Shown here piece after piece: positions 44,370-53,646 of a stretch of 64,000 bases of DNA. A model generated the notes under the pieces. That model saw nothing but the letters and a program-made list of their open reading frames with translations. It was not told where the DNA came from and ran no database searches. The position numbers were made by a program, and so were the translations under genes. Positions within the stretch are counted from its first letter, which is position 1. Each line of letters begins with the position of its first letter. This DNA comes from Pseudoalteromonas luteoviolacea NCIMB 1944. Lineage in GTDB: Bacteria > Pseudomonadota > Gammaproteobacteria > Enterobacterales > Alteromonadaceae. Where the stretch lies: positions 1 to 64,000 of the forward strand of contig NZ_AUXS01000053.1 in NCBI RefSeq assembly GCF_001625565.1, in the 5' to 3' direction.

Positions 44370-45120
44370 AATCGTCACAGTACTGCTTGGCAGCGCCAGC
44401 TTGCATTGTTTTGCCACGGCAGAGATACAGTGGCAACAAATAAGCAATTGGCTCTCTCAGCCCCATACAATCGCGCCTTGGGAATATCATCAACAGGGGT
44501 CGCAACAACGCCCCGTACATGCACTAATATCGCCAACTGCTGTCAATGGAGGGGGTGCATTGGTGTACCAGCCAGCGGGCAAACCCTGTTTTGTTTCGAT
44601 TCCCCATCAGTTTCACGACAAACACACGCTTCAAATTGGTCAGACACTGTTTGAGTCCACATGTAATATGATGGTTTACAATACCTACCACAGATATAGC
44701 GAAAGCATGGACAGTCAACCCATGGACTACTCAAAACGACAACGCGGGCTTCATGTCGCGGCCGTTCAAGCTTTTCACTCTATGCACCCTAATGCTTCTA
44801 TATTTCAATTGCATGGATTTAATCAAAAAAAGCGTAAATCCGCACAAGGAAAAAAAGCCGACTTTATATTGAGTCAAGGCAGAAGCTACAACGCAAAACT
44901 CGCTAAGTTACAAACATGTTTATTGGGACTAAGTGAACAGACCTTTGTTTATCAAAAAGACGTCTTTGAACTCGGTGGAACCAAAAATGTATTACACAAA
45001 ATAGGGCTCGCTCCGCACCGGTTTATCCATATTGAAATCAGCAAACCCATGCGCTCAAAACTTATCTCTCAATCAGCCAGTATGGAGCAATTTAATTTAT
45101 GCCTCTCTTACTCACGCTGA
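44356..45120 (+). CDS. Exported protein resembling zinc amidohydrolase / poly-gamma-glutamate hydrolase
   Basis: 254 residues with a signal peptide (about 1-22). Spaced blocks follow the order seen in PghP-type poly-gamma-glutamate hydrolases and N-formylglutamate amidohydrolases: IPHQFHDKHT (82-91), QLHGF (151-155), ILSQGR (171-176), LGGTKN (206-211) and HIEISKPMR (225-233). The histidines of the first two and the glutamate of the last could bind zinc and act in catalysis, and the arginine could bind a carboxylate. The match is by pattern only. If right, the operon carries its own polymer-trimming enzyme. Overlaps both neighbours. Confidence 0.5.
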   Translation: MKIHKIVTVLLGSASLHCFATAEIQWQQISNWLSQPHTIAPWEYHQQGSQQRPVHALISPTAVNGGGALVYQPAGKPCFVSIPHQFHDKHTLQIGQTLFESTCNMMVYNTYHRYSESMDSQPMDYSKRQRGLHVAAVQAFHSMHPNASIFQLHGFNQKKRKSAQGKKADFILSQGRSYNAKLAKLQTCLLGLSEQTFVYQKDVFELGGTKNVLHKIGLAPHRFIHIEISKPMRSKLISQSASMEQFNLCLSYSR

Positions 45121-48100
45121 TATTAGTTTGCGGGTTATTTATCACTCAGGCATTCGGAAAAAATGCAAACTTGCAAGCCGATGTACGATGGTATGACGCT
45201 GGCACCTATCAACTCACGCGAAGCGCAGCAGACATCAGCCTTAATCATGAGCAGGCCAAATATCTATTTTTGCCTGCAGGGCAATGGCTTTCGACCACAC
45301 TAGAGACGTTGGATTCTCTGTCTTTTTGGCAGGGTCAAACCTTCAGTGCGCTCATGCAAATAAACAAGCAACAGTGGATCTGCCAACAAAACATGTGTCA
45401 GCTAAATGCCTCTTTGCGACCGCGAGTGATAAAAGTCATCAACCAACAACAAGATGGTCAGTTTGAATTATGGCGTGGCTTTCAACATGCTCACAGAGAC
45501 CCCTTTCGTCGTGCTGTGGCTCTGCCTTTACCAGGAAAAACCATCGCATTAGCACAAGAATATACGACTATTTACCCGTTGAATAAATCGCAAAGTATTA
45601 AGGTGTATTTTGAGCAAGCAAAAAAGCTAAAACTGACAGTGCATCGAAACCTCCATGACTTAAGTCAAGGAGGTAAAGTGCAGGCCTTGATCAATGGAAT
45701 TCCAGCAAGCATCATAAACGTTTCTGAAGCACAGGCTCAGGAGTTTATCCACCATAAATTAGGGGTAGCGAATGTGGATTATATCGCAGTCCCCGCAAAC
45801 AGCTATTTAACTTTACATAGTAGCTCGAGTACTTGGGTCAAGCTCGAACAAATGCACCGTGGAATATATGATCAAGGTGCGGGTATAAAACAGCAAGAGA
45901 AACTGCTCAATCCATATTGGGTCAATAACTTAGATAGCGCGCTTCACCAAATTTATTTTGACCATGACATTTCGAGTATCACGCAATTTAACCCTGAACA
46001 TGCAAGCGCTTTGGCACTCAGACGCCACCAAGACTTCATTAGTACTATCTCTACTGGCACGTTTTTAACACCTCAAAGCAATACCAATAAACCATTGACC
46101 ACTCACCGTAGGCTCGTGGCGATTTATCAAGCGCCGCGCGAAGCAAAGCAGCGGCTAATGCAAAGCCATACAACAGGAATGCTGCAATATAACCGCCTTG
46201 TAAAATCTTTGACGTATAACATTAGCGATGAACCGCGAGTCAGCGAAAATACCATTTTTTACGTCAGGTCAAACAGACCGACTGAGCTTGTTATTGATAT
46301 TAAAAAAGTACGTCATAAAATTAAAGTGCTCCCCAAACAAGGCTTTGTACCGCTTAATCTACATATTGATATGAGCGCAACAGAAGTCACTGTATTTTCT
46401 GCCAGTGACGCCAAGGTCGATATCGCCATACAAGTGCGCACACTGCTGCCTTTACCCAATAACGAGCTCCTTTACGCTCAGCCTGGCCCTTTGACACTTA
46501 AAAGCCCCACTATTGCGACACTCATGCAACATATTCAAGCAGATAAAGCAAAGAGCTTTTTAAACAGTCTATCTAACTTTAAATTGCAAACAACAGCACA
46601 ACCCCCTCCTTTGCTCGCACTTGCACACAGTCAAAGCCACTGGATGTATCAATTAGGGGAAGTTGAATATCTGGCGAAACAATCCCCAACAAAGGCACTG
46701 CCAAAGTTAAGAGCTTTATTGGATAGCCCTTTCCCTAATGTGCAACTGCGTGCATGGCAATTGAGGTTGGACATTCTCACCAGCCTCAACCGTCAAAACG
46801 CCGTGTTGCGTTATTTAGCAGCACTACTGCAACAAGACAATAGAGCATTAAGTGATTTCGCCGCGCAAAGACTGCTAAGTAGATACCAACAAACCAACCA
46901 AATATTTAATATTCAAGGCTTATGTGCATTGAAGCAACAGCTCAAAGGCTGTGCAAAGCTGGTAACAAGCACATTGTTGGCACAGGGAAAACTGTTAGAA
47001 ACACTATGGTTGGATCACGACAAACGCCAAACTAACTCAAACGATAGCACTCTCTATGATCGACTCGGTTATGCTTCATATGGGGGACAATTGTTGGATA
47101 TACAGCCTAGGTATGACATTACACACGCTCAACATGTGCAATTGACTGCCGAAACAGCGGAATACAAAGCGTACCGTTTGGAGCAGCAACCTCTAACCAT
47201 CACGGCTCACTCTGATATTAATGTAAACGTTAGTGCACGCACTTATGGATTAAAGTCAGGTGAACACGCCATTAGCTGGCTACACGCAGACAAAGGTTCC
47301 AAGCTGCACTTTATGCCAATATATAGTGACGTGTTATCCACAACATCCGTCCATACACCTATAGAAGCGCCTTTGTCAGTGGCATCCAATAGTGTAATTT
47401 CTTTGCGCGCAGGCGAAACCCTCACATTGAGCAGCAAAGAAACAACCTTTGTCCAATTGCAAATATTTGACTCGACTTACTTTAATCCATATTCATCGCA
47501 GCAACTTAGCGAGTTTGCGTTTGGCACGCCTTTTTTGGAACTGTTGCACACTACCAACACTTACAATTCGGCAGCGTTTACCAAGCTACTTAATAATAGT
47601 CTGTATCGACTAGAGCAAAATTCGTTAAAGGATCACGAATTTACAGCGCTATTTTCCAAACTAAACAAGCTCAATGTGCCACCCTCACTCTCTCAACTTC
47701 ACGATCGGGTGCACAGTTATGGTCACTGGGTGCCGGTGCAAAAATATCTCAATTATGCCGGAACACAACTTGTTGACCTAACGCCCATTGAAACACGTAG
47801 TATTGCTGAGCAACTGAGTCGTCACACTGCCACAAATGCAGAAACAAAGGGGATCACCATTCGCCCTTATCACACGCTTTCTCTAGATTTCAGCGCATTA
47901 TCAGCCATGCAAATACGATTAATGTTCTATTTTTCTGATGCTGAGTTAATTTCCAATGCCGCCACATTAGTCGCGATAGAAACAGCCAATGACAATACTG
48001 TATGGCCTGTTTCAAACACGCAAAGTCCATTTGGCCTAGAGCAAGCTGAGCTGCGCGATGGGATAGTCAAAATCCGTTGGCTTAACCCTTACTTATCACA

Positions 48101-49382
48101 AGTTTTGCAGGTTGAAGTTCAGGTGCTCAAAGGAACACAGTGGCAGAGTGTTGAACTGGATCAAAGACAGCTGTTTTACTATGCCACCAGCGAGCAGCCA
48201 ATCATCGCTAAACTTGACCATGACGCTTTGGTTAAGATAGAACAGTTCAAAGACAAACAGCGACAAGAAGAAATCGGGTTTTATCCTGCGGGCACCATTA
48301 AAATCCCCCACCACTACGCAAATCTAGCCCGCCTGTTTGCATGGCAACTCAATGCAAATCGCCAAAAGCTTGCAGTGGCCCCGCCGGTTACGCCGCTTAA
48401 ATTAACGCGCCCAACTTTGCACTTTGAACAGTTAGCAAAACATTTTAATACACCCCTGATCAATGCTAATGGCAATAAGACCCATATTGAAGGCTTTATG
48501 AGTTATGACAGAGATGGCATTTTTCAAACAAGCGAGCCAATAGACACTGCACACCGTCTCGATTTCGGGATCAGATTGCGCAATCGTTATCGGCAAAATT
48601 GGTACAGGCTAGAAGGCGCATACCGCCTAAACAATTTACGCTACGAATCTTTCGCTCTAAACGGCATTTATAACTGGCTGGATGACGACACCCCTTGGTT
48701 CGTAGAAGCAGGCATGTACAACCGCTGGCAAGAGGCTGAACTCAACAATGAAAGTCACTTAACTTCACATATTGATGCAACAATCGGTCAGATTTGGCGA
48801 GATGATGTTTCTGTTCGGCATCAGTGGTGGTGGCAACCCTATTTTTATTACACCAGTATCGAAAAACAAGAATACTTGGATGACCCACTTATCAGCCAAG
48901 ATATGTATAACTTTTACCGTGCTCAGCACATGCACGGCTGGCAGGGGGGCTACCGGATCCGATATCAACCTTGGGTTGATAGCCAATTCAGTGCCCAAAT
49001 TAGCACCGTTTCTAACGAAGACTGGACTAGCTTAGATACCGCAACACTCAGTGGCAACTGGCAACAATATTATGAAGGTCATATTTTCAGCGTTGGATTA
49101 AGCAGCAGTTATGTCTTTGCCGATCAACATCGTCCCAATGCAACGTGGCAGTACTTAACTTCAATCAGTTGGCAGACGCTTTTCGATTTTAGCGAAGAAA
49201 CGGCTGGGTGGATAAGTTTAAACTGGACGCAGGACTGGTTTAGAAACAACCACAACGTGCGCTTTGAAGTCACCTTAGGCAATTTACAAAATACCGGCTT
49301 CGCGCCGTTTGCTCACGACGAAATTATATTTGAATCTCTGCAACTAACCCATTTCCTAGAGCAAGACATTAATGGCAGATAA
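45099..49382 (+). CDS. Giant exported protein with solenoid and C-terminal beta-barrel
   Basis: 1427 residues. Signal peptide (about 1-20, cleavage near AFG). A long N-terminal region of beta-type sequence, a helical repeat segment (about 520-620) with HEAT/TPR-like spacing, a further beta-rich region, and from about 1120 a stretch of alternating aromatic strands (RYRQNWYRLEGAYRLNNLRY, WWWQPYFYYTS, WISLNWTQDWF) that looks like a 10-14-strand outer-membrane barrel. The architecture, periplasmic solenoid followed by barrel, recalls exopolysaccharide exporters such as BcsC and PgaA, although sequence similarity is not claimed. The last residues lack the usual terminal aromatic. It overlaps the hydrolase-like gene by 22 bases. 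Confidence 0.6.
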   Translation: MPLLLTLILVCGLFITQAFGKNANLQADVRWYDAGTYQLTRSAADISLNHEQAKYLFLPAGQWLSTTLETLDSLSFWQGQTFSALMQINKQQWICQQNMCQLNASLRPRVIKVINQQQDGQFELWRGFQHAHRDPFRRAVALPLPGKTIALAQEYTTIYPLNKSQSIKVYFEQAKKLKLTVHRNLHDLSQGGKVQALINGIPASIINVSEAQAQEFIHHKLGVANVDYIAVPANSYLTLHSSSSTWVKLEQMHRGIYDQGAGIKQQEKLLNPYWVNNLDSALHQIYFDHDISSITQFNPEHASALALRRHQDFISTISTGTFLTPQSNTNKPLTTHRRLVAIYQAPREAKQRLMQSHTTGMLQYNRLVKSLTYNISDEPRVSENTIFYVRSNRPTELVIDIKKVRHKIKVLPKQGFVPLNLHIDMSATEVTVFSASDAKVDIAIQVRTLLPLPNNELLYAQPGPLTLKSPTIATLMQHIQADKAKSFLNSLSNFKLQTTAQPPPLLALAHSQSHWMYQLGEVEYLAKQSPTKALPKLRALLDSPFPNVQLRAWQLRLDILTSLNRQNAVLRYLAALLQQDNRALSDFAAQRLLSRYQQTNQIFNIQGLCALKQQLKGCAKLVTSTLLAQGKLLETLWLDHDKRQTNSNDSTLYDRLGYASYGGQLLDIQPRYDITHAQHVQLTAETAEYKAYRLEQQPLTITAHSDINVNVSARTYGLKSGEHAISWLHADKGSKLHFMPIYSDVLSTTSVHTPIEAPLSVASNSVISLRAGETLTLSSKETTFVQLQIFDSTYFNPYSSQQLSEFAFGTPFLELLHTTNTYNSAAFTKLLNNSLYRLEQNSLKDHEFTALFSKLNKLNVPPSLSQLHDRVHSYGHWVPVQKYLNYAGTQLVDLTPIETRSIAEQLSRHTATNAETKGITIRPYHTLSLDFSALSAMQIRLMFYFSDAELISNAATLVAIETANDNTVWPVSNTQSPFGLEQAELRDGIVKIRWLNPYLSQVLQVEVQVLKGTQWQSVELDQRQLFYYATSEQPIIAKLDHDALVKIEQFKDKQRQEEIGFYPAGTIKIPHHYANLARLFAWQLNANRQKLAVAPPVTPLKLTRPTLHFEQLAKHFNTPLINANGNKTHIEGFMSYDRDGIFQTSEPIDTAHRLDFGIRLRNRYRQNWYRLEGAYRLNNLRYESFALNGIYNWLDDDTPWFVEAGMYNRWQEAELNNESHLTSHIDATIGQIWRDDVSVRHQWWWQPYFYYTSIEKQEYLDDPLISQDMYNFYRAQHMHGWQGGYRIRYQPWVDSQFSAQISTVSNEDWTSLDTATLSGNWQQYYEGHIFSVGLSSSYVFADQHRPNATWQYLTSISWQTLFDFSEETAGWISLNWTQDWFRNNHNVRFEVTLGNLQNTGFAPFAHDEIIFESLQLTHFLEQDINGR

Positions 49383-52300
49383 AACCTTAAAACGACAATT
49401 ACAAGACCTCTTATTTGCCGATACAGAGCGATTTTGGCTCAACCTGTATCAGCACAAATACCAAACTCTTGTCGATGAACTAGCTGAATGGGAGCTGGTT
49501 AAAAACAAGCCTGAGCAAGAACAAACATCTTATTGGCAGCTTTTACAAACCATCGCTTTTTTACGTCATAAAATTGAAAATTACCACAGCAAACTTCAGG
49601 CGATTGATGCCGATTACAAGAGCTTCATTGAAAGGCTTAATAAAGCGGAATTAAAAGCGGAGAAAGAACTGCATATTTTAAAATATGCGGAGCAGCTAGG
49701 GGCAACACGCTTACAGTTACAAAAAGATAAGTTAGCCTTTGCTCGCTGGTTCGATGAGGGAGCGGTCATTTCCCGCTATCAATCCAAGGTTTCTGAAATA
49801 GAACAGGATTTAAAGTTTTTGATAGCCAAGTTAGGGGCATTGACGAATCGTTACCTTCGTTCGAGTAAAGATGATTTAAACACAGCTTGGCAGAAATTAG
49901 ATTTGCAGCCATTTTTCATTCATTTGCTCGCGCATAGCAACAGCTTTCATATTCGTCACGGCATGATCCGTGCGCTAGTGAATCAAGTTTCCCTGATCCA
50001 CGAATTTAGCGCCGATCCTGAGCTGGATGCGGATTTAGTCGCACAGCTTATAGAATTGTTAGAGGCTGAAAACACGCCTTACCTTGCTGTCATAGATATT
50101 TTAGAAATTCTTATACACCAGCGCCCTACATTTATTCGCAGCTTTATGTGGTCTAAAGTGGCTGAGTCTGTTAATGACTTTCCTGAAAAGCCCAAAAGTA
50201 ATGATCAGCTATTCATTCTGATAGCCCTGCCAAAAGTATTGGTTCAGCAACGCACTTTGACAAATTCAGACTTAAAGCTTTTGCAGCAACTCGCCACCCA
50301 CCCCTACCCTAGAGTAAGACAAGCAACAATCGAATTCATCCCCTATTATGAAGACAGTTTTGCAATTCAACTGTTAGAACAAAGATTTGCCGATGAAACT
50401 GCTGACGCCATTCGGTTTACGCTTATCAAACAATTAACCGCGGCGCGATTTAGCGAAAACAACTTTGCATTTAGCCATTGGCAGCACTGCTTGCAAAGTG
50501 AAGAAAGCTTTGAGATCAAACGTATTATATTGGAGCAAAGTGCTCGACTCATGCTCAATATGCAACTTGAGACTGAGCAACCAGATGCGATATTTGAGCG
50601 CTTTATCGATGTCCTCAACACGCAATTAGAGCGGGAGCCAAATCTCGCGGTAAGGCGTTTTATTTCGCGGACGCGCGAGCAACTCAATAGTTTTTATATT
50701 CAGGAACTTATCGTAGATATTGAGGACCAATTAGCCGCTAAACAAACGATCTCGCTACATAGCGACGCCGGATTGGATGAGATTGGCCGCGCATTGAGTT
50801 TTATAGCGCAGTCAGAGCTCGGTTTTAATGGTTACAAACAAGGCCAATCATGGCAGATCCATGAAGGTACCATGAAGGGCCGCAGGTTTTGGCGAATATG
50901 GCATGAGTTTTTTACACCTAGCACGGACAAAAGGCAAAGCTATAGTCATACTAAAGCTAAAAAGCCCTCTGCTGAGTTACATGTTCCTAGTTGCACCACA
51001 GCTGAGATCAGTGAAACCAATGTGCCAGGGGAAGCGCTCTACCATTTAAACGAGCATTCCGCGCGTCCTTACTTACCACTGCCTGATTACTTGCTCTCGA
51101 TACTGAGTCAAGACCACTTACCAACGCAAGCAAAAAGTTACACACCAGATGGTATTTTGACGATCACTCGTCCAGATTCTTTGCTCAAAAGGCTGCGCGC
51201 ATACTGGCATATTTCACTCAAATTTGCGTCATTCGATCAACTGAGAAAAGGCGGAGAAATTGAACAGCAAAATTACATTGAAACGATTCGGCAGCTTGGT
51301 TTTAAAATTGAGTTTAATGAATATGGCTCTACGCTCAATGCTGAGTTTCCAGTTGAAAGCGGTATTCGCCAACTATTTGCACGCTCCTCAATCACCACTG
51401 CGCTGATTAATATTAGCTTGGGCTTCAAAGAGTACTTATATTCAATTTACCAAAACAGCATTGGCCAGCTGGTATTTTTTGTCTGTGCCTTTATGGCTTA
51501 TTTTTGGTCTCGCCATATAAAAGTAAGCCAGGATATTCAGCGCAACCGAAAACACATTCCAATCTCAATTGGTGGCTGGGGAACCAGAGGAAAATCAGGG
51601 ACTGAGCGCCTAAAATCCGCGCTTTTTAGCAGCATAGCGCTAAAGGTGATCACCAAAACCACGGGCTGTGAAGCCATGATGATTTATACAACCAGCAATG
51701 GGGAGCAACACGAGCTGCCATTGTTTAGACCATTCGATAAGGCCAGTATTTGGGAGCAAAGCGATGTATTGGCATTTGCCAAATCAGTCAAAGCTGATGT
51801 GTTTTTATGGGAATGCATGGGGCTTACGCCAAGATACGTCAGAATTTTAAGGCGCTGGATGAATGACAACTTTGCCACTATCACCAATGCCTATCCAGAC
51901 CACGAAGATATTTTAGGCCCCACAGGTATCGACGTAGCCAATGAAATGTCTGCATTTATCGGCTCAAATACACAAGTATTTACTGCCGAACAATGCATGT
52001 TCCCAATTCTCAACAAATCGGCGGAACAAAAAAACTCCACTCTAATTCAAGTGCATTGGGGGGATGGCTTTCAAATTACCGATGATATTCGCGCTTTGTA
52101 CCCCTATGAAGAGCACCCCGATAACATCGCATTGGTCTGTAAAATGGCCCAATATATTGGCATCAACAAGGATTATGTGTTTAAAGAAACAGCGGAGAGG
52201 ATTGTCCCTGACATTGGCGTTTTACAGCATTTTGAACAGGCACCAATAGGTAACATCACGCAGTCCTTCGTCAACAGTATGTCTGCCAATGAGCGGCTCG

Positions 52301-53472
52301 CGACCATAGAGAACTGGCGACGCCTAAATTTGTTTACCCTGAGTCAACAGCCAACGGTACAAACCGTCGCGTTGATCAATAATCGAAATGATCGCATCGC
52401 TCGAACCAAAGTCTTCGCTCAGATACTGGTTGAAGATTTAACCTTTGACCATATCGTGGTGATTGGCACTAATGTTGATGGTTTTCTCGCATACTTCAAA
52501 CAAGCTGTGCACTCGCGCATCACTCGCATTATCACAAACAATGATAAAGAAGATTTAACTAAACTTTTAGAGCAGTTTAAGTGTTTAGTATCAGAACACA
52601 CACTGTGTGAAAAATTCGCAGCCCTGCTGCCCAACAGCCAATCCACAATCCAAACATTGCAAGATAAAGCGCAAGTTATCGCTTTTCTAGAACAACATGT
52701 AAGCTGCGAGCGTCAGCGTCAGCACTTTAAAGCCCTCTTAGATAGCTGGTACATGGCTCAAGAATTAATTGCCATAGAAGATCTGAGTCAAAACGAAAAA
52801 GCGTTTAGCGACAAGCTAATTCAACTCCTGTTAGAACGTACACATTTAATTGAAAACCCCTACATCAGTGCTGATGAACTGACGCAAAAAATTGCACAGC
52901 TTGGAATAGACGGCCAACACCAACTCATAGTAGGCATGCAAAATATCAAAGGTGCCGGACTAAATTATGTATACGCCTGGCAAAAGTGGCATCATCTTCA
53001 CCAAACTTGCGACCAATTACTCAGCCATCATATTAGCCAAGCTCAATTTCGCCAAGGACTGCTCAAATTATCCCAGACATCGCGCATCGGCGTTATAGAA
53101 CACGACTATTTCAATGCATTTCTGGCCAAGCTAAGTAAATTGCCTCATGCACAAAATGAATTTAGTCAGGCAGAAATAGCCCACCTTAAAGAGCGATTAC
53201 AAACAAAAGACACTCAGTCAAACAAAGAGGTCGAAGATATTAAGCAAAATAGAGTGACCCGTTTTGTCTTGCAAGTCGTCGAATCCTTTTTAGATGCTGG
53301 CGCAGCGGTTAAACGCAAAAAAACTGCGCAACAGGTATATAAAGACATAGCTTCACAGCGAATTACTTTGGAAAAAGCCATTGCAGTTTTAGCTGCACTT
53401 AACCGCAGCCAAAAACCGGGTTGGTTGGCCCTGCAACAGAAACGTAAAAAGTTCACCGGAAGTAAAAACTAA
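49372..53472 (+). CDS. CapB/PgsB-like Mur-ligase-family amide synthetase, very large form
   Basis: 1366 residues, against about 390-400 for PgsB/CapB. The N-terminal 690 residues are new: a coiled coil (about 80-130), HEAT-like helical repeats (about 170-440) and a linker. A membrane helix (about 695-712) precedes the ATPase: P-loop GGWGTRGKSGTERL at 734-747, KTTGCEAMMIY, ECMGLTPRYVRILRR, and TNAYPDHEDILGPTG at about 838-850, all matching CapB. These enzymes activate a carboxylate with ATP and form gamma-amide bonds. A further helical extension runs from about 1120 to the end. It starts inside the barrel gene (11-base overlap). No terminator is visible after it. Confidence 0.82.
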   Translation: MADKTLKRQLQDLLFADTERFWLNLYQHKYQTLVDELAEWELVKNKPEQEQTSYWQLLQTIAFLRHKIENYHSKLQAIDADYKSFIERLNKAELKAEKELHILKYAEQLGATRLQLQKDKLAFARWFDEGAVISRYQSKVSEIEQDLKFLIAKLGALTNRYLRSSKDDLNTAWQKLDLQPFFIHLLAHSNSFHIRHGMIRALVNQVSLIHEFSADPELDADLVAQLIELLEAENTPYLAVIDILEILIHQRPTFIRSFMWSKVAESVNDFPEKPKSNDQLFILIALPKVLVQQRTLTNSDLKLLQQLATHPYPRVRQATIEFIPYYEDSFAIQLLEQRFADETADAIRFTLIKQLTAARFSENNFAFSHWQHCLQSEESFEIKRIILEQSARLMLNMQLETEQPDAIFERFIDVLNTQLEREPNLAVRRFISRTREQLNSFYIQELIVDIEDQLAAKQTISLHSDAGLDEIGRALSFIAQSELGFNGYKQGQSWQIHEGTMKGRRFWRIWHEFFTPSTDKRQSYSHTKAKKPSAELHVPSCTTAEISETNVPGEALYHLNEHSARPYLPLPDYLLSILSQDHLPTQAKSYTPDGILTITRPDSLLKRLRAYWHISLKFASFDQLRKGGEIEQQNYIETIRQLGFKIEFNEYGSTLNAEFPVESGIRQLFARSSITTALINISLGFKEYLYSIYQNSIGQLVFFVCAFMAYFWSRHIKVSQDIQRNRKHIPISIGGWGTRGKSGTERLKSALFSSIALKVITKTTGCEAMMIYTTSNGEQHELPLFRPFDKASIWEQSDVLAFAKSVKADVFLWECMGLTPRYVRILRRWMNDNFATITNAYPDHEDILGPTGIDVANEMSAFIGSNTQVFTAEQCMFPILNKSAEQKNSTLIQVHWGDGFQITDDIRALYPYEEHPDNIALVCKMAQYIGINKDYVFKETAERIVPDIGVLQHFEQAPIGNITQSFVNSMSANERLATIENWRRLNLFTLSQQPTVQTVALINNRNDRIARTKVFAQILVEDLTFDHIVVIGTNVDGFLAYFKQAVHSRITRIITNNDKEDLTKLLEQFKCLVSEHTLCEKFAALLPNSQSTIQTLQDKAQVIAFLEQHVSCERQRQHFKALLDSWYMAQELIAIEDLSQNEKAFSDKLIQLLLERTHLIENPYISADELTQKIAQLGIDGQHQLIVGMQNIKGAGLNYVYAWQKWHHLHQTCDQLLSHHISQAQFRQGLLKLSQTSRIGVIEHDYFNAFLAKLSKLPHAQNEFSQAEIAHLKERLQTKDTQSNKEVEDIKQNRVTRFVLQVVESFLDAGAAVKRKKTAQQVYKDIASQRITLEKAIAVLAALNRSQKPGWLALQQKRKKFTGSKN

Positions 53473-53646
53473 TACTTTTACATTAAATTAGACTAAAATT
53501 AAATTTAAGGAATAATAAATTCCAGTCATTTTTTGTATTTTAATTGACCTGAGGGTATAAAACTAAGAAAATAAGATTAGAAGAAATGAATTGAATTTAA
53601 CATTTTACTAACAATGGATGTTTGGTAAGTAAGTTGGGAGTAAAGT

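Noticed and set aside
49372..53472. CapB-like gene taken as a peptidoglycan Mur ligase or folate synthase
   Set aside because: The ECMGLTPRY and TNAYPDHEDILGP blocks and the adjacent CapC- and CapA-like genes fit CapB/PgsB far better; no other mur genes are near.
34784..53472. The large operon as a prophage or genomic island
   Set aside because: No integrase, transposase, tRNA-flanking repeat or abrupt composition change is visible at its ends; it sits directly beside tyrR with its own promoter.
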